Below, piece by piece: positions 37,284-44,507 of a stretch of DNA of 64,000 bases (within the stretch, counting starts at the first letter, position 1; each line of letters starts with the position of its first letter). The DNA comes from Streptomyces sp. CA-278952 (GTDB lineage: Bacteria > Actinomycetota > Actinomycetes > Streptomycetales > Streptomycetaceae): assembly GCF_028747205.1 (NCBI RefSeq), contig NZ_CP112880.1:4836001-4900000 (forward strand), written 5' to 3'. The position numbers and the translations under genes are program-made. The notes beneath the pieces were generated by a model. The model saw only the letters and a program-made list of their open reading frames with translations, was not told where the DNA came from and searched no databases.

Positions 37284-38101
37284 GTGCGTCAGGCCAACTT
37301 CCCCCGAATGCAACCCAGTTCGGCGCGGGACCGCGGGATACTGGATCGCACTGCTCTGAGACGGGGCTCCGGGGCGAGGGATGGCGACGAATCGGGAGAC
37401 TCGGGTGGTGGCCCCGGTGTCGAGCTCGGCGTGGATGTCAGCATCGGCAGCGGGAGCGGGAGCGCCGATGGCGAGGGTTCGGGCGGCGACGGCGGTGACG
37501 AGGGCTCGGGCGGCGACGGCGGGGTCAGTGGCTCCGGCGAGGACAGTGGCTCCGGCGGGGGCGGTGCGGTGAAGCAGCCGCCCGTGAGCGACCCGACGAC
37601 GGAGGCGTTCCGGCGCGTACGGGTGGGAAGCTGCCTGCCCATCCACCGCACCGGGCCCGGTAGCGCCTGGAACGTCGACGTACCGCCCGAGGCCGTCTCC
37701 TGCGGCTCCAGGCGTGCCGGTCTCTTCCGTGTCACGCGGACCGGGGCAGCGATGTCAGCTGTGATACGGGCAAGGGCCGTACGTCCTGGAGCTACCACTC
37801 CCGCGCGGCAGGTTCCGCGCAAATCTGCCTGGAACGGGTCTGGGTGGAGCGCTACTGCATCCTCGGCAACAACACCAGTGACGGCATGTCGCTGGGCACC
37901 ACCACCACCGCCGTCGACTGCCGGGCCAAGCGCGTACCCAAGCCGTACGACCATGTCCTGGTCGTCTCCGGCGTCTACCGCGCCCCGTCGGACGCCGGCT
38001 CCAGGTATTGCAGGGAGGGCCCGTCCGACCGGCGTACGTACTGGTCCCTGGTGGTTGCCCACCGCACGGTCCTGGTCTGCTTCACCTACCCGAACACCTG
38101 A
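37284..38101 (+). pseudogene. Frameshifted LppU/SCO3897-like protein
   Basis: Two reading frames together make one protein. The first gives a Gly/Ser/Asp-rich linker, then 'VGSCLPIHRTGPGSAWNVDV' and 'AVSCGSRRAGLFRVT'. The second continues 'ADRGSDVSCDTGKGRTSWSY', 'ICLERVWVERYCILGNNT', 'TAVDCRAKRVPKPYDHVLVV' and 'CREGPSDRRTYWSL', ending at 38101. The switch lies near 37735 in GTCACGCGGACC, where one missing base (ACC GCG) would restore the frame. The combined pattern of paired cysteines fits LppU-like proteins. The N-terminus lacks a membrane segment, so it is probably damaged too. A sequencing error is possible. Confidence 0.68.
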
Positions 38102-38137
38102 GGGCGGCCCGCGCCGGTCCTGGGCGCGGGCGCGGTG

Positions 38138-38527
38138 TCAGGAGGTGTGCATGATCTGGATCAGGTTGCCGACGGTGTCGTCCAGGACCGCCGTGGTGAC
38201 GGCGCCCATCTCCGTCGGCTCCTGGGTGAACCGCACGCCGAGCTTGCTCAGTCGGTCGAACTCCGCCTGTACATCGTCCACGGCGAAGGCGGTGGCCGGG
38301 ATGCCGTCCTCGACCAGGGCCGTCGTGTACGGCCGCACGGCGGGGTGCTTGTTCGGCTCCAGGAGGAGTTCGACGCCGTCGGGGTCCTCCGGTGAGACCA
38401 CGGTCAGCCAGCGGTCCTCGCCGCCGACCGGGACGTCGTGCTTCTTCCGGAAGCCCAGTACGTCCGTGTAGAAGCGCAGGGCCTTCTCCTGGTCTTCGAC
38501 GAAGACGCTGGTCAGGTTGATCCTCAT
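38138..38527 (-). CDS. VOC-family (glyoxalase-like) protein
   Basis: A 129-residue single-domain VOC protein: 'INLTSVFVEDQEKALRFYTD', 'VLGFRKKHDVPVG', 'DGVELLLEPNKHPAV', 'FAVDDVQAEFDRL' and 'VLDDTVGNLIQI'. Glu residues at the metal-type positions are present, but the substrate is unknown. Its ATG lies in the ArsR stop (ATGA), so the pair is co-translated, and it is presumably repressed by the ArsR protein. Confidence 0.9.
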   Translation of the reverse strand: MRINLTSVFVEDQEKALRFYTDVLGFRKKHDVPVGGEDRWLTVVSPEDPDGVELLLEPNKHPAVRPYTTALVEDGIPATAFAVDDVQAEFDRLSKLGVRFTQEPTEMGAVTTAVLDDTVGNLIQIMHTS

Positions 38528-38817
38528 GGGGTGCTCTCCGGTGCTTTCGGCCCGAGCCATCGGCTGACGATGTGCTCAAGGGGTTCGGTGTCGAGGTCGT
38601 GAAACTTGTAGCGGCCCTGGCGGCGCGTGACGACCAGTCCCGCCGCTTCCAGGACGGCCAGGTGCTGGCTGACCGCCTGGCGGGACAGGCCCAGGCCGTG
38701 TCTGGTCGCCAGCCGCGCGCATATCTCGAACAGGGTCTGGCCGTTCCGCTCCGTCAGCTCGTCGAGGATGCGCCGCCGGGTGGGGTCGGCCAGGGCCTTG
38801 AAGACATCGTCCGCCAT
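38524..38817 (-). CDS. ArsR-family repressor
   Basis: A 97-residue winged-helix repressor: 'VFKALADPTRRRILDELTER' followed by the recognition helix 'LSRQAVSQHLAVLEAAGLV' and wing 'RRQGRYKFHDL'. No metal-binding ELCVCD box is present, so it belongs to the non-metal group. ATG 38817 lies 8 nt from a perfect inverted repeat. It is coupled to the VOC gene, so autoregulation of both is likely. Confidence 0.92.
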   Translation of the reverse strand: MADDVFKALADPTRRRILDELTERNGQTLFEICARLATRHGLGLSRQAVSQHLAVLEAAGLVVTRRQGRYKFHDLDTEPLEHIVSRWLGPKAPESTP

Positions 38818-38825
38818 GACTCCAC

Positions 38826-38851
38826 GATAGGCAAGTAGCGACTTGCCTATC
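38826..38851. promoter_or_regulatory. Perfect 11-bp inverted repeat: ArsR operator
   Basis: GATAGGCAAGT (38826-38836), spacer AGCG, ACTTGCCTATC (38841-38851). On the minus strand a TTGATA (-35-like) precedes it and TATCGT lies 18 nt further (-10-like), so a repressor bound here would cover the promoter. The start codon of ArsR is 8 nt away. Confidence 0.82.
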
Positions 38852-38965
38852 AAGGCGGGTCGCCGCGCTCTGGGCTCCCCGATCTCCCAGCTCGTCGCGT
38901 AGCAGCAGAAGAGCGCCTGGCAGGAGTCGCGGGCATCCCGCCGGGCGCTCGCTTGGGGACGGGCT

Positions 38966-40069
38966 CTACCCGCGCCTCGCCTCGATCACCGCATGCGGGT
39001 CACGCAGCCACGTCTGCTGGCCGCGGTCGGTCACGGTCAGCCCGAACTGTCCCGGGTCCGGGCTGCCGAGTTGCTCGTACTCTCGCCATGCCGTCTCGAT
39101 CTCTTCCCACATCAGGCCAGGCCCGTACTGCCACACGACCTCGCCCGTCGCCGTGGTGGCGGCAGCCCCGCTCTCGTGGCTCACCCACACCCGGGCGCCG
39201 TCCGCGGTCCCCGTGCCGCTGACCCGGACGCCGGGCAGGCGGGCCCCCGCGTACAGGGCGAACCCGAGGCCGAGGATCCGGGCGGGGTCGAGGCCCGCGG
39301 CGCGCTGCCGGCCCTTGCCCCCGATCTGGTGCTCGACCGGGCGGTGCGAGCGCATCGGCATGTACATCGCCGACCCGCAGACCGGCCCGATCGCTGTTCC
39401 CTCGTCCTGGACGTGGAGCTGGACCAGTGCGCCGGACCAGAAGTCGCGGGCGAGCGGGGCGACGATGACGCCGCCGGGCCGCACCTGCCGGACCAGGGTG
39501 TGCGGGACGTACCGGAGGGCGCACGTGGCGATCAGGCGGTCGACCGGGTCGATACCGGGGATCTGCTGCTCGCCGTCACCGACGTGCAGATGCGGCCGGT
39601 ATCCGGCCCTGGCAAGGTGATTTGCGGCCTGTTGAGCCAGCACGGGGTCCAGCTCTACGCTGTAGACCTGCTCCTCGCCGAGCCGCTCGCAGAGCAGTGC
39701 GGCAATATGCCCGGTCCCGGTGCCAATCTCCAACACGCGGTGCCCGTCCTCGATACCGAGGAGCCCGAGCATCCGGGCCACCATCGACGGCATGGAGTTC
39801 GACGACGTCGCGATGCCGGGCCCACCCTCAATCCCGTCGTCGAGCTGCGTGACGACCGGCTCGTCGGAGTGGACCAGCGCCGCCCGGTCGTCCGTCCCGA
39901 TGACCGGTTCACACCGGTCCGGGAGCTGCCGCCAGACGACCTGGGGAATGTAGTCGGCGCGCGGCACGGTGTCCCAGACCTTCCGCCACTCCGGGCTGAG
40001 TAGCCCTCGGTGGGCGAGGCTCTGCACGAGTGCCGCGTAGGTGGGCACCTCCTGCTGTGCCGTACTCAC
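38966..40069 (-). CDS. Protein-L-isoaspartate methyltransferase-like SAM enzyme
   Basis: A 367-residue protein of the PIMT family with an N-terminal part typical of the group ('LLSPEWRKVWDTVPRADYIP', 'SNSMPSMVARMLGLLG'), SAM motif I 'VLEIGTGTGHIAALLCERLG', 'CALRYVPHTLVRQVRPGG', and a C-terminal extension of about 150 residues. PIMT homologues repair isoaspartate or modify aspartate in RiPP peptides. Here the ATG at 40069 overlaps the stop of a 44-codon ORF (ATGA). No RiPP synthetase gene lies nearby, so repair or modification of a small partner are both open. Confidence 0.85.
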   Translation of the reverse strand: MSTAQQEVPTYAALVQSLAHRGLLSPEWRKVWDTVPRADYIPQVVWRQLPDRCEPVIGTDDRAALVHSDEPVVTQLDDGIEGGPGIATSSNSMPSMVARMLGLLGIEDGHRVLEIGTGTGHIAALLCERLGEEQVYSVELDPVLAQQAANHLARAGYRPHLHVGDGEQQIPGIDPVDRLIATCALRYVPHTLVRQVRPGGVIVAPLARDFWSGALVQLHVQDEGTAIGPVCGSAMYMPMRSHRPVEHQIGGKGRQRAAGLDPARILGLGFALYAGARLPGVRVSGTGTADGARVWVSHESGAAATTATGEVVWQYGPGLMWEEIETAWREYEQLGSPDPGQFGLTVTDRGQQTWLRDPHAVIEARRG

Positions 40070-40200
40070 GACTGCGGGCTGTGCTTCTGTGGGCGGCTTC
40101 CGTCCGGCGACGGGGCCGGGGCGGGGTCCGGTACCCAGGGCTTGTCCGACGGCTCTCCGCCGTGCTTGCCATCGTCGGCCCGTGCGATGTGCGTGGCCAT
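40066..40200 (-). CDS. 44-residue peptide gene coupled to the PIMT-like methyltransferase
   Basis: ATG 40200 is preceded by AAGGAG with 5-nt spacing, an excellent ribosome site, and the stop overlaps the methyltransferase start by 4 nt. The peptide begins MATHIARADDGKHGG and is rich in Asp, Pro, His and Ser, with a proline run 'PWVPDPAPAPSPDG' and no Cys. It contains Asp residues that a PIMT homologue could act on ('RADDGKHGG', 'SPDGS'). No family is recognised. The same frame is open upstream through the remnant at 40201-40477, so it might instead be the tail of that gene. Confidence 0.6.
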   Translation of the reverse strand: MATHIARADDGKHGGEPSDKPWVPDPAPAPSPDGSRPQKHSPQS

Positions 40201-40477
40201 CCTGTCTCCTTCGTGAGTGGGAGCGTGGCCGTGCCGGAGCAGGGTCACGCTGTGGTCAGCGCAGTGGGCGCCGGTGTCGTCCTCCACGGGGGAGGTGCGC
40301 ATGCCGCCGCCGTCGGCGTAGCACCACGTCATCGTCCGGGCGTCTGGCACGCGGGGCACTCGAAGGCGGGGAACTGGTGCGAGGGCCTCCGGCCGTTCGA
40401 GGCGCACGACCTTTGCCTCCTCGCGCACGATGAGGGTGAGCCCGTCGCGGCCCACCTCGTACAGCCTTGATCGTCAT
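40201..40477 (-). pseudogene. Decayed small zinc-ribbon-like gene, about three frameshifts
   Basis: Fragments in two alternating minus-strand frames join into a plausible protein: 'MTIK' (from 40477), then 'LYEVGRDGLTLIVREEAK' and 'VVRLERPEA', then 'HQFPAFECPACQTPG' in the other frame, then 'MTWCYADGGGMRTSPVEDDT' and 'GAHCADHSVTLL'. The paired cysteines (CPAC, then two further Cys) suggest a small zinc-binding protein. Each switch needs one base change. I do not recognise the family. Decay, sequencing errors, or chance similarity of frames are alternatives. Confidence 0.4.
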
Positions 40478-40680
40478 CACGGGTATGCCCCCGTCGCAGT
40501 CGGTGAGGTACGCCAGACCGTCCAGACCGTAGGGACTGCCTGTGCGGGCACACCAGCCATGTGCAGAAATGTGCGCACGGCCCCTTGCGGGGGCAACCGC
40601 AGGAACGCCCCCTTGACCTCACCCGGGCTGTGCCTGACGGTGTTGCACACAACTGCACACCCCTCAGCCGGAGGTGCCAC

Positions 40681-40941
40681 ATGTCGTTACAGTTCATCGG
40701 AATCGACCCGCAGACCGGCGACGACGAGAGTCCGACCGTGTGGATCGACCAGGGGAAGGGGGAGCTCGTCCTTCAGGGATGGAAGCCGAGCCCCGAACTC
40801 GAAGCCGAGTGCGCCGCCCTCGAACTCCCCGGGCACGCCGTAGGGATCCCGGACACCGAAGCCGTGGTCCGTATCCCCGCCAGGATGGTGGACATGATCA
40901 GGGAGGCGTGCGATGCCCTCGAATGCGCCAACCACGTTCGC
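40681..40941 (+). CDS. Small conserved protein of the DUF6879 module, TTA at codon 3
   Basis: An 86-87-residue protein, start ATG 40681 with GGAGG 7 nt upstream. It begins MSLQFIGIDPQTGDDESPTV and ends with 'RIPARMVDMIREACDALECA'. Leu3 is TTA (40687-40689), so translation would stall without bldA tRNA. Proteins of this type regularly precede DUF6879 and XRE genes in Streptomyces. Function unknown. It overlaps the next gene by about 30 nt. Confidence 0.8.
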
Positions 40942-41443
40942 TGACCTCCTGGCCCAGTGTGAACGGTCCGCCGTGCACCTGGAGATGCGGGACGTCTACG
41001 CCGTCGACAAGGAGAAGGGCCCGTTCGCCGAATGGCGTGCCGGCTTCCGCCACGACCCGGCAGACCGCGCGTCCTGGTGGCGGCCCTGGCTCGACCTGGT
41101 CGCCGAGACCGTAGGCCGCGGCGTCGTCATCCGCCGGGCCCGGATCGTGTCCGAGCCCCTCAGTGAGTACATCCGCTACGAGCACTCCGGCACCTTCACG
41201 AACATCGAGGCCGGCGAACAGGTGCGGTGGCTGCCCCGCCGCCGCGCCTCGGAGATCGCCCTGCCCGGCAACGACTTCTGGCTGTTCGACGACCGCATCG
41301 TCCGGTGGAACCACTTCGCCGGCGACGGCTCGTCGCAAGGCCCGGAGCACACCACCGACCCGACGGCGGTGAAGCTGTGCGGCGAGGCGTTCGAAGCCGT
41401 GTGGGACCGAGGCGTAGCGCACGATCAGTTCGAGATCCGCTGA
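40913..41443 (+). CDS. DUF6879 family protein
   Basis: A 176-residue protein. The family traits are visible: 'FADLLAQCERSAVHLEMRDV', 'GFRHDPADRASWWRPWLDLV', 'RRARIVSEPLSEYIRYEH' and 'NDFWLFDDRIVRWNHFAGDG'. ATG 40913 has GGGAGG 6 nt upstream, inside the previous gene. DUF6879 proteins are usually found next to an XRE/DUF5753 regulator, as here (41469), and may be its effector or partner. Confidence 0.88.
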   Translation: MPSNAPTTFADLLAQCERSAVHLEMRDVYAVDKEKGPFAEWRAGFRHDPADRASWWRPWLDLVAETVGRGVVIRRARIVSEPLSEYIRYEHSGTFTNIEAGEQVRWLPRRRASEIALPGNDFWLFDDRIVRWNHFAGDGSSQGPEHTTDPTAVKLCGEAFEAVWDRGVAHDQFEIR

Positions 41444-41468
41444 CGACCGCACCCGGACAGGCCGGCAC

Positions 41469-42320
41469 ATGACCACATCCCCCTCCTCCTCGGCCCAGGC
41501 CGCGCGCGAAGTCGTCGCAAAGCGATTGCGCGACCTCCGCAAGGGAGCCGGGCTCACGGTCACCGAGCTGGCCGCCGGGTGCGGCTGGCACCACGCCAAG
41601 ACGTCCCGCATCGAGAACGCCCGTACCGCCCCCTCCGCCGTCGACATCCGCCGCTGGTGCCGCACCGCCGGCGCGGACGCCTTGGCCGAAGACCTCATCG
41701 CCCAGTCGCTCCACGCCGAATCGATGTACACGGAGTGGCGCCACCAGGTCCGACACGGACTCGCGCAGCTGCAGAACAGTTCCGTCACCTTCCTCCGGCA
41801 GACAGAGCTGTTCCGCGTCTACTCTTCCTCGCTCGTCCCCGGCCTCCTCCAGACCGAGGGATACGCGGCCGCCGTCCTCGCGATGAGCGCCCGGTTCCGC
41901 GAACTGCCGGTCGACGACAGCGCCGAAGCCGCCCGCGCCCGCGTCGACCGCTCGCGCGTCATCCACGAGCGGGGCCACCGTTTCGTCCTCCTCATCGAGG
42001 AGGCCGTACTCCACTACCGGATCGGCGACGCCGACGCGATGGCCGCCCAGTTCGGCCACCTCCTCACCGTCGGAGCCCTCCCCGCCGTGTCCCTCGGCAT
42101 CATCCCGACGACGGCGCACCGCGAGCAGTGGCCGCGCGAGACGTTCCACCTCTACGACAACTCCCTCGTCTCTGTCGAGCTGGTCTCGGCCCGGGTCCGC
42201 ATTACCCAGCCCAGCGAGATCGCCTTGTACGCGAGAGCGTTCGAGGAGCTGCGGCAGACTGCGGTGTATGGCGCAGCAGCGCGGGCCCTGGTGGTGAAGG
42301 CCATCGACTCCCTCGGCTGA
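41469..42320 (+). CDS. XRE/DUF5753 regulator of the DUF6879 module
   Basis: A 283-residue regulator: XRE helix-turn-helix ('RLRDLRKGAGLTVTELAAGC', 'WHHAKTSRIENART'), then DUF5753 ('SSLVPGLLQTEGYAAAVLAM', 'VLLIEEAVLHYRIGDADAMA', 'VSLGIIPTTAHREQWPRETF'). It starts 25 bp after the DUF6879 gene, so the three genes from 40681 probably form one transcript. This is the second Scr1-like regulator in the window; it has no TTA codon. Confidence 0.9.
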   Translation: MTTSPSSSAQAAREVVAKRLRDLRKGAGLTVTELAAGCGWHHAKTSRIENARTAPSAVDIRRWCRTAGADALAEDLIAQSLHAESMYTEWRHQVRHGLAQLQNSSVTFLRQTELFRVYSSSLVPGLLQTEGYAAAVLAMSARFRELPVDDSAEAARARVDRSRVIHERGHRFVLLIEEAVLHYRIGDADAMAAQFGHLLTVGALPAVSLGIIPTTAHREQWPRETFHLYDNSLVSVELVSARVRITQPSEIALYARAFEELRQTAVYGAAARALVVKAIDSLG

Positions 42321-42409
42321 CCCCGGGCATGCCCCCACCGGCGAACTTCCCTGCCAGCGGTCGTCGCAACACCCCAGCTCAGGGGATGCAGTGGGGGCGC
42401 GATTAGGCG

Positions 42410-42607
42410 GGACCACCCCCGCACGCGCGGGGACCACCGGGGAGACCCTTGGCCCGGTGGGACCCCCCGCGTGCGCGGGGACCACCCACGGAGAACGGCG
42501 CTACGCAGCGTGGGAGGGGGACCACCCCCGCGTGCGCGGGGACCACCCGGATGCGGCGGCGGGCGACCTCGCTAGGTCTGGACCACCCCCGCGTGCGCGG
42601 GGACCAC
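42410..42607 (-). CRISPR. Orphan type I-E CRISPR array: 4 repeats, 3 spacers
   Basis: Repeats at 42410-42437, 42460-42485, 42519-42546 and 42580-42607. Read on the minus strand the consensus begins GTGGTCCCCGCG and ends GGGGGTGGTCC, the type I-E form, 28 bp. Spacers: 42547-42579 (33 nt), 42486-42518 (33 nt), 42438-42459 (22 nt). The two left repeats are degenerate: one has loop bases GT changed to AC, the other lacks two bases and is 26 bp. Decay at the left, together with an AT-rich flank at the right, places the leader on the right and transcription leftwards. No cas gene is in the window. Confidence 0.92.
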
Positions 42608-42903
42608 AGTTCGTGACCTGCGGGTTTATGCGCCCGCAGGGTTGTTTTTACCCACTTCTTGGGAAACGGACATATTTCCTCGATGGGGCAAACCGTTCTG
42701 GCCTGGAGTCGGGCGTGTACAGGGGTGATTCTGCCCTTTGCCGGTCGCGTGTGGTATCTCGTCTCTGCAAGAGGAAGGGCGTTCGTCGTGTTCGGGATCT
42801 CGCGGGGGTGCATGGCTGCCATGCGGGAGGTTCGGTGACCTGTCGTGCGCTTTGCCCGTGGCGTCTGTCGGTCGGGGGTACGAGTTGATCGTGGCGCTTG
42901 TGC
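42608..42903. promoter_or_regulatory. CRISPR leader and flanking intergenic DNA
   Basis: The 110 bp next to the last repeat are AT-rich for this genome ('gttgtttttacccacttcttgg', 'aaacggacatatttcc'), as expected for an I-E leader. A hairpin CTGCGGG...CCCGCAG spans about 42618-42640 beside the first repeat. The rest, to the 3' end of the winged-helix gene at 42904, holds no supported gene. Confidence 0.6.
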
Positions 42904-44001
42904 TCAGACGGGTTTGAGCAGGTCGCGGAGGTTGCTCATGTGGGCCTTGACGTCGGCGATCTCGGCAGGGTGGGGCGGGGTCTCGTCTGCCGGAGAGTGG
43001 ACGGTGCGGCAGGGGCGGCAGAGGCCGTCTGGGAGGGCTTCCGGCTGGCCGGGGCGTCCGCAGTCGGTGCATTCCATGAGGAGGCGGCGAGTTGGGGCGG
43101 GGGTGGCGGGTCGGGCGCTGTCGGTGGGGAGCTGGGGTGGGATTTTGTCGGTGAGGCGGCGGCGGAGGAAGCCGAGGGGGCTGTCGACCTGGGCGGGGAG
43201 TCCTGCCGTGAGGGCGTGGGTCAGGTAGTCGACGCTCACGCCTCGGGCGAGCCATTCCGTTGCTTGTGGTTCGAGGGTGGTGCAGTCGTCGGCGGAGAGG
43301 GTGAGGCGGTGGTCGTCGCGGCCGAGGCGGGCCAGGGCGAGGTAGGCGGGAGACCGGCCTGCCCCGGGGACTTGGGGTGTCGCGGGAACCGCCCCCGGGG
43401 CGGGCGGATGGGGCGGCGCGGGCGCGGTGTCCGGGGCCGGGGTGCGTTGCTGCGGTACGGCGGTGGGTTCGGGGACCTGATCGGTACCGGGGCACTCCGG
43501 GGCGGGCGGAGGCGGCGGCTCCTCGGCCGGGGCCCACGGTGGCGGCGGTGCCGTGTCGGGGACGGACGTCTCCGGTACGGGGGCTGCGGCGAGGGCGGCC
43601 TGTTCGGTGGCGAGGTAGGTGTTCCACCACTCGTTGTCGCGTGCGGTGCGGGACCAGAAGGTGCGGAAGACCCAGCGGGTCTCGTCGCCCGCGCCGACCG
43701 CGCAGCGTACGCGCCGCAGGTGGCCGGCGACGGAGAGGTCGGTCAGGGAGGTGGAGACGGCCTGTTGGCCGTAGAGCGGGAGCTGCTTGGCCAGCGTCTT
43801 CACGCTCATCGCCGCGCCCTCGGGGAGGTGGTCGACGAATCCGGCGACGTACCGCTCGCGGGTCGGCAGGTGGGCGAAATCGTCGCGCGTACGCGGGCGT
43901 TGGTCGGGTGCGGAGCGTTTGCCGTAGCCGGGCTTGGCCATCGGGTACGCGGCGGAGAGTGCGGGAGCGGGCAGGGCGGAGCTAGTGTGCTGGATAGCCA
44001 T
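42904..44001 (-). CDS. Winged-helix protein with proline-rich middle and C-terminal zinc-ribbon-like Cys
   Basis: A 365-residue protein from ATG 44001. Residues about 30-125 look like a winged helix ('DFAHLPTRERYVAGFVDHLP', 'MSVKTLAKQLPLYGQQAVST', 'SLTDLSVAGHLRRVRCAVG'). A Pro/Ala-rich stretch (about 145-235) follows. The C-terminal part has 'LSADDCTTLEPQATEWLARG' and 'CTDCGRPGQPEALPDGLCRP', a four-Cys motif. Many Streptomyces carry this protein type, often annotated MarR-like or replication-associated. The function is uncertain. Confidence 0.78.
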   Translation of the reverse strand: MAIQHTSSALPAPALSAAYPMAKPGYGKRSAPDQRPRTRDDFAHLPTRERYVAGFVDHLPEGAAMSVKTLAKQLPLYGQQAVSTSLTDLSVAGHLRRVRCAVGAGDETRWVFRTFWSRTARDNEWWNTYLATEQAALAAAPVPETSVPDTAPPPPWAPAEEPPPPPAPECPGTDQVPEPTAVPQQRTPAPDTAPAPPHPPAPGAVPATPQVPGAGRSPAYLALARLGRDDHRLTLSADDCTTLEPQATEWLARGVSVDYLTHALTAGLPAQVDSPLGFLRRRLTDKIPPQLPTDSARPATPAPTRRLLMECTDCGRPGQPEALPDGLCRPCRTVHSPADETPPHPAEIADVKAHMSNLRDLLKPV

Positions 44002-44507
44002 GGGATCGGCTTTCTGGGTTATCGATCTTGTGGTGAGACCCCGGCCTGGTGCTTGCGACACCGGTCGGGGTCGTTTGGTTCTCGCACGGTAAGCAGTCGT
44101 GACGCTGTGCCGCAAGCTGTCACGATTAGTCATACTTGCTGGCCGTGACGGGGGCGGGGAGGTAGGGGAGGTTTCCCCAACCCCCTTCTTCTACCTACCG
44201 GTTAAAGAAGGCGCTCGAATCCCGGGTCCCGCATCCCGAAGCCCGAGTCTTGGCACCCGAGCTTCGGGCCGGGGCCCCGTTCACGTACCCCCGGAAGAGT
44301 GACCCGACCGCCCCGAAGCACGGGGCCCGCAGCCCGGGACCCGAGCTTCGGGGGATGCCTGCATATTGCGGGGACGCGTCGCCGCCCGTCGTGGGGCGGC
44401 GCCGTACATCAGACCGGGCGGGAGCCTGCCCGGCCTGCCGGAAGGACGGGCTTTCCGCCGCACGATCACTCGGCCTTGCGTGCGGGCAGCGTACTGGCAG
44501 GCCGCGT
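44002..44507. other. 500-bp intergenic region with repeated small palindromes
   Basis: No supported gene. ACCCGAGCTTCGGG occurs at 44255-44268 and again at 44339-44352, 84 bp apart, inside a region of further CCCGAAG/CTTCGGG pieces. TCGTGAC (44097-44103) and GTCACGA (44119-44125) form a 7-bp inverted repeat about 100 bp upstream of the winged-helix gene, a possible operator for it. Confidence 0.5.

Noticed and set aside
38966..40200. FxLD-type lanthipeptide or graspetide cluster
   Set aside because: A PIMT homologue is present, but there is no lanthionine synthetase, ATP-grasp ligase or recognisable precursor.
40066..40455. One 129-residue protein covering the 44-codon ORF and its upstream frame
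   Set aside because: Kept only as an alternative: the ribosome site before 40200 is far better, and the upstream part shows signs of frameshifts.
42391..42888. Open frame through the CRISPR array
   Set aside because: The repeats and spacers have regular 61-bp spacing and hairpins; the frame has no ribosome site and would translate repeats.
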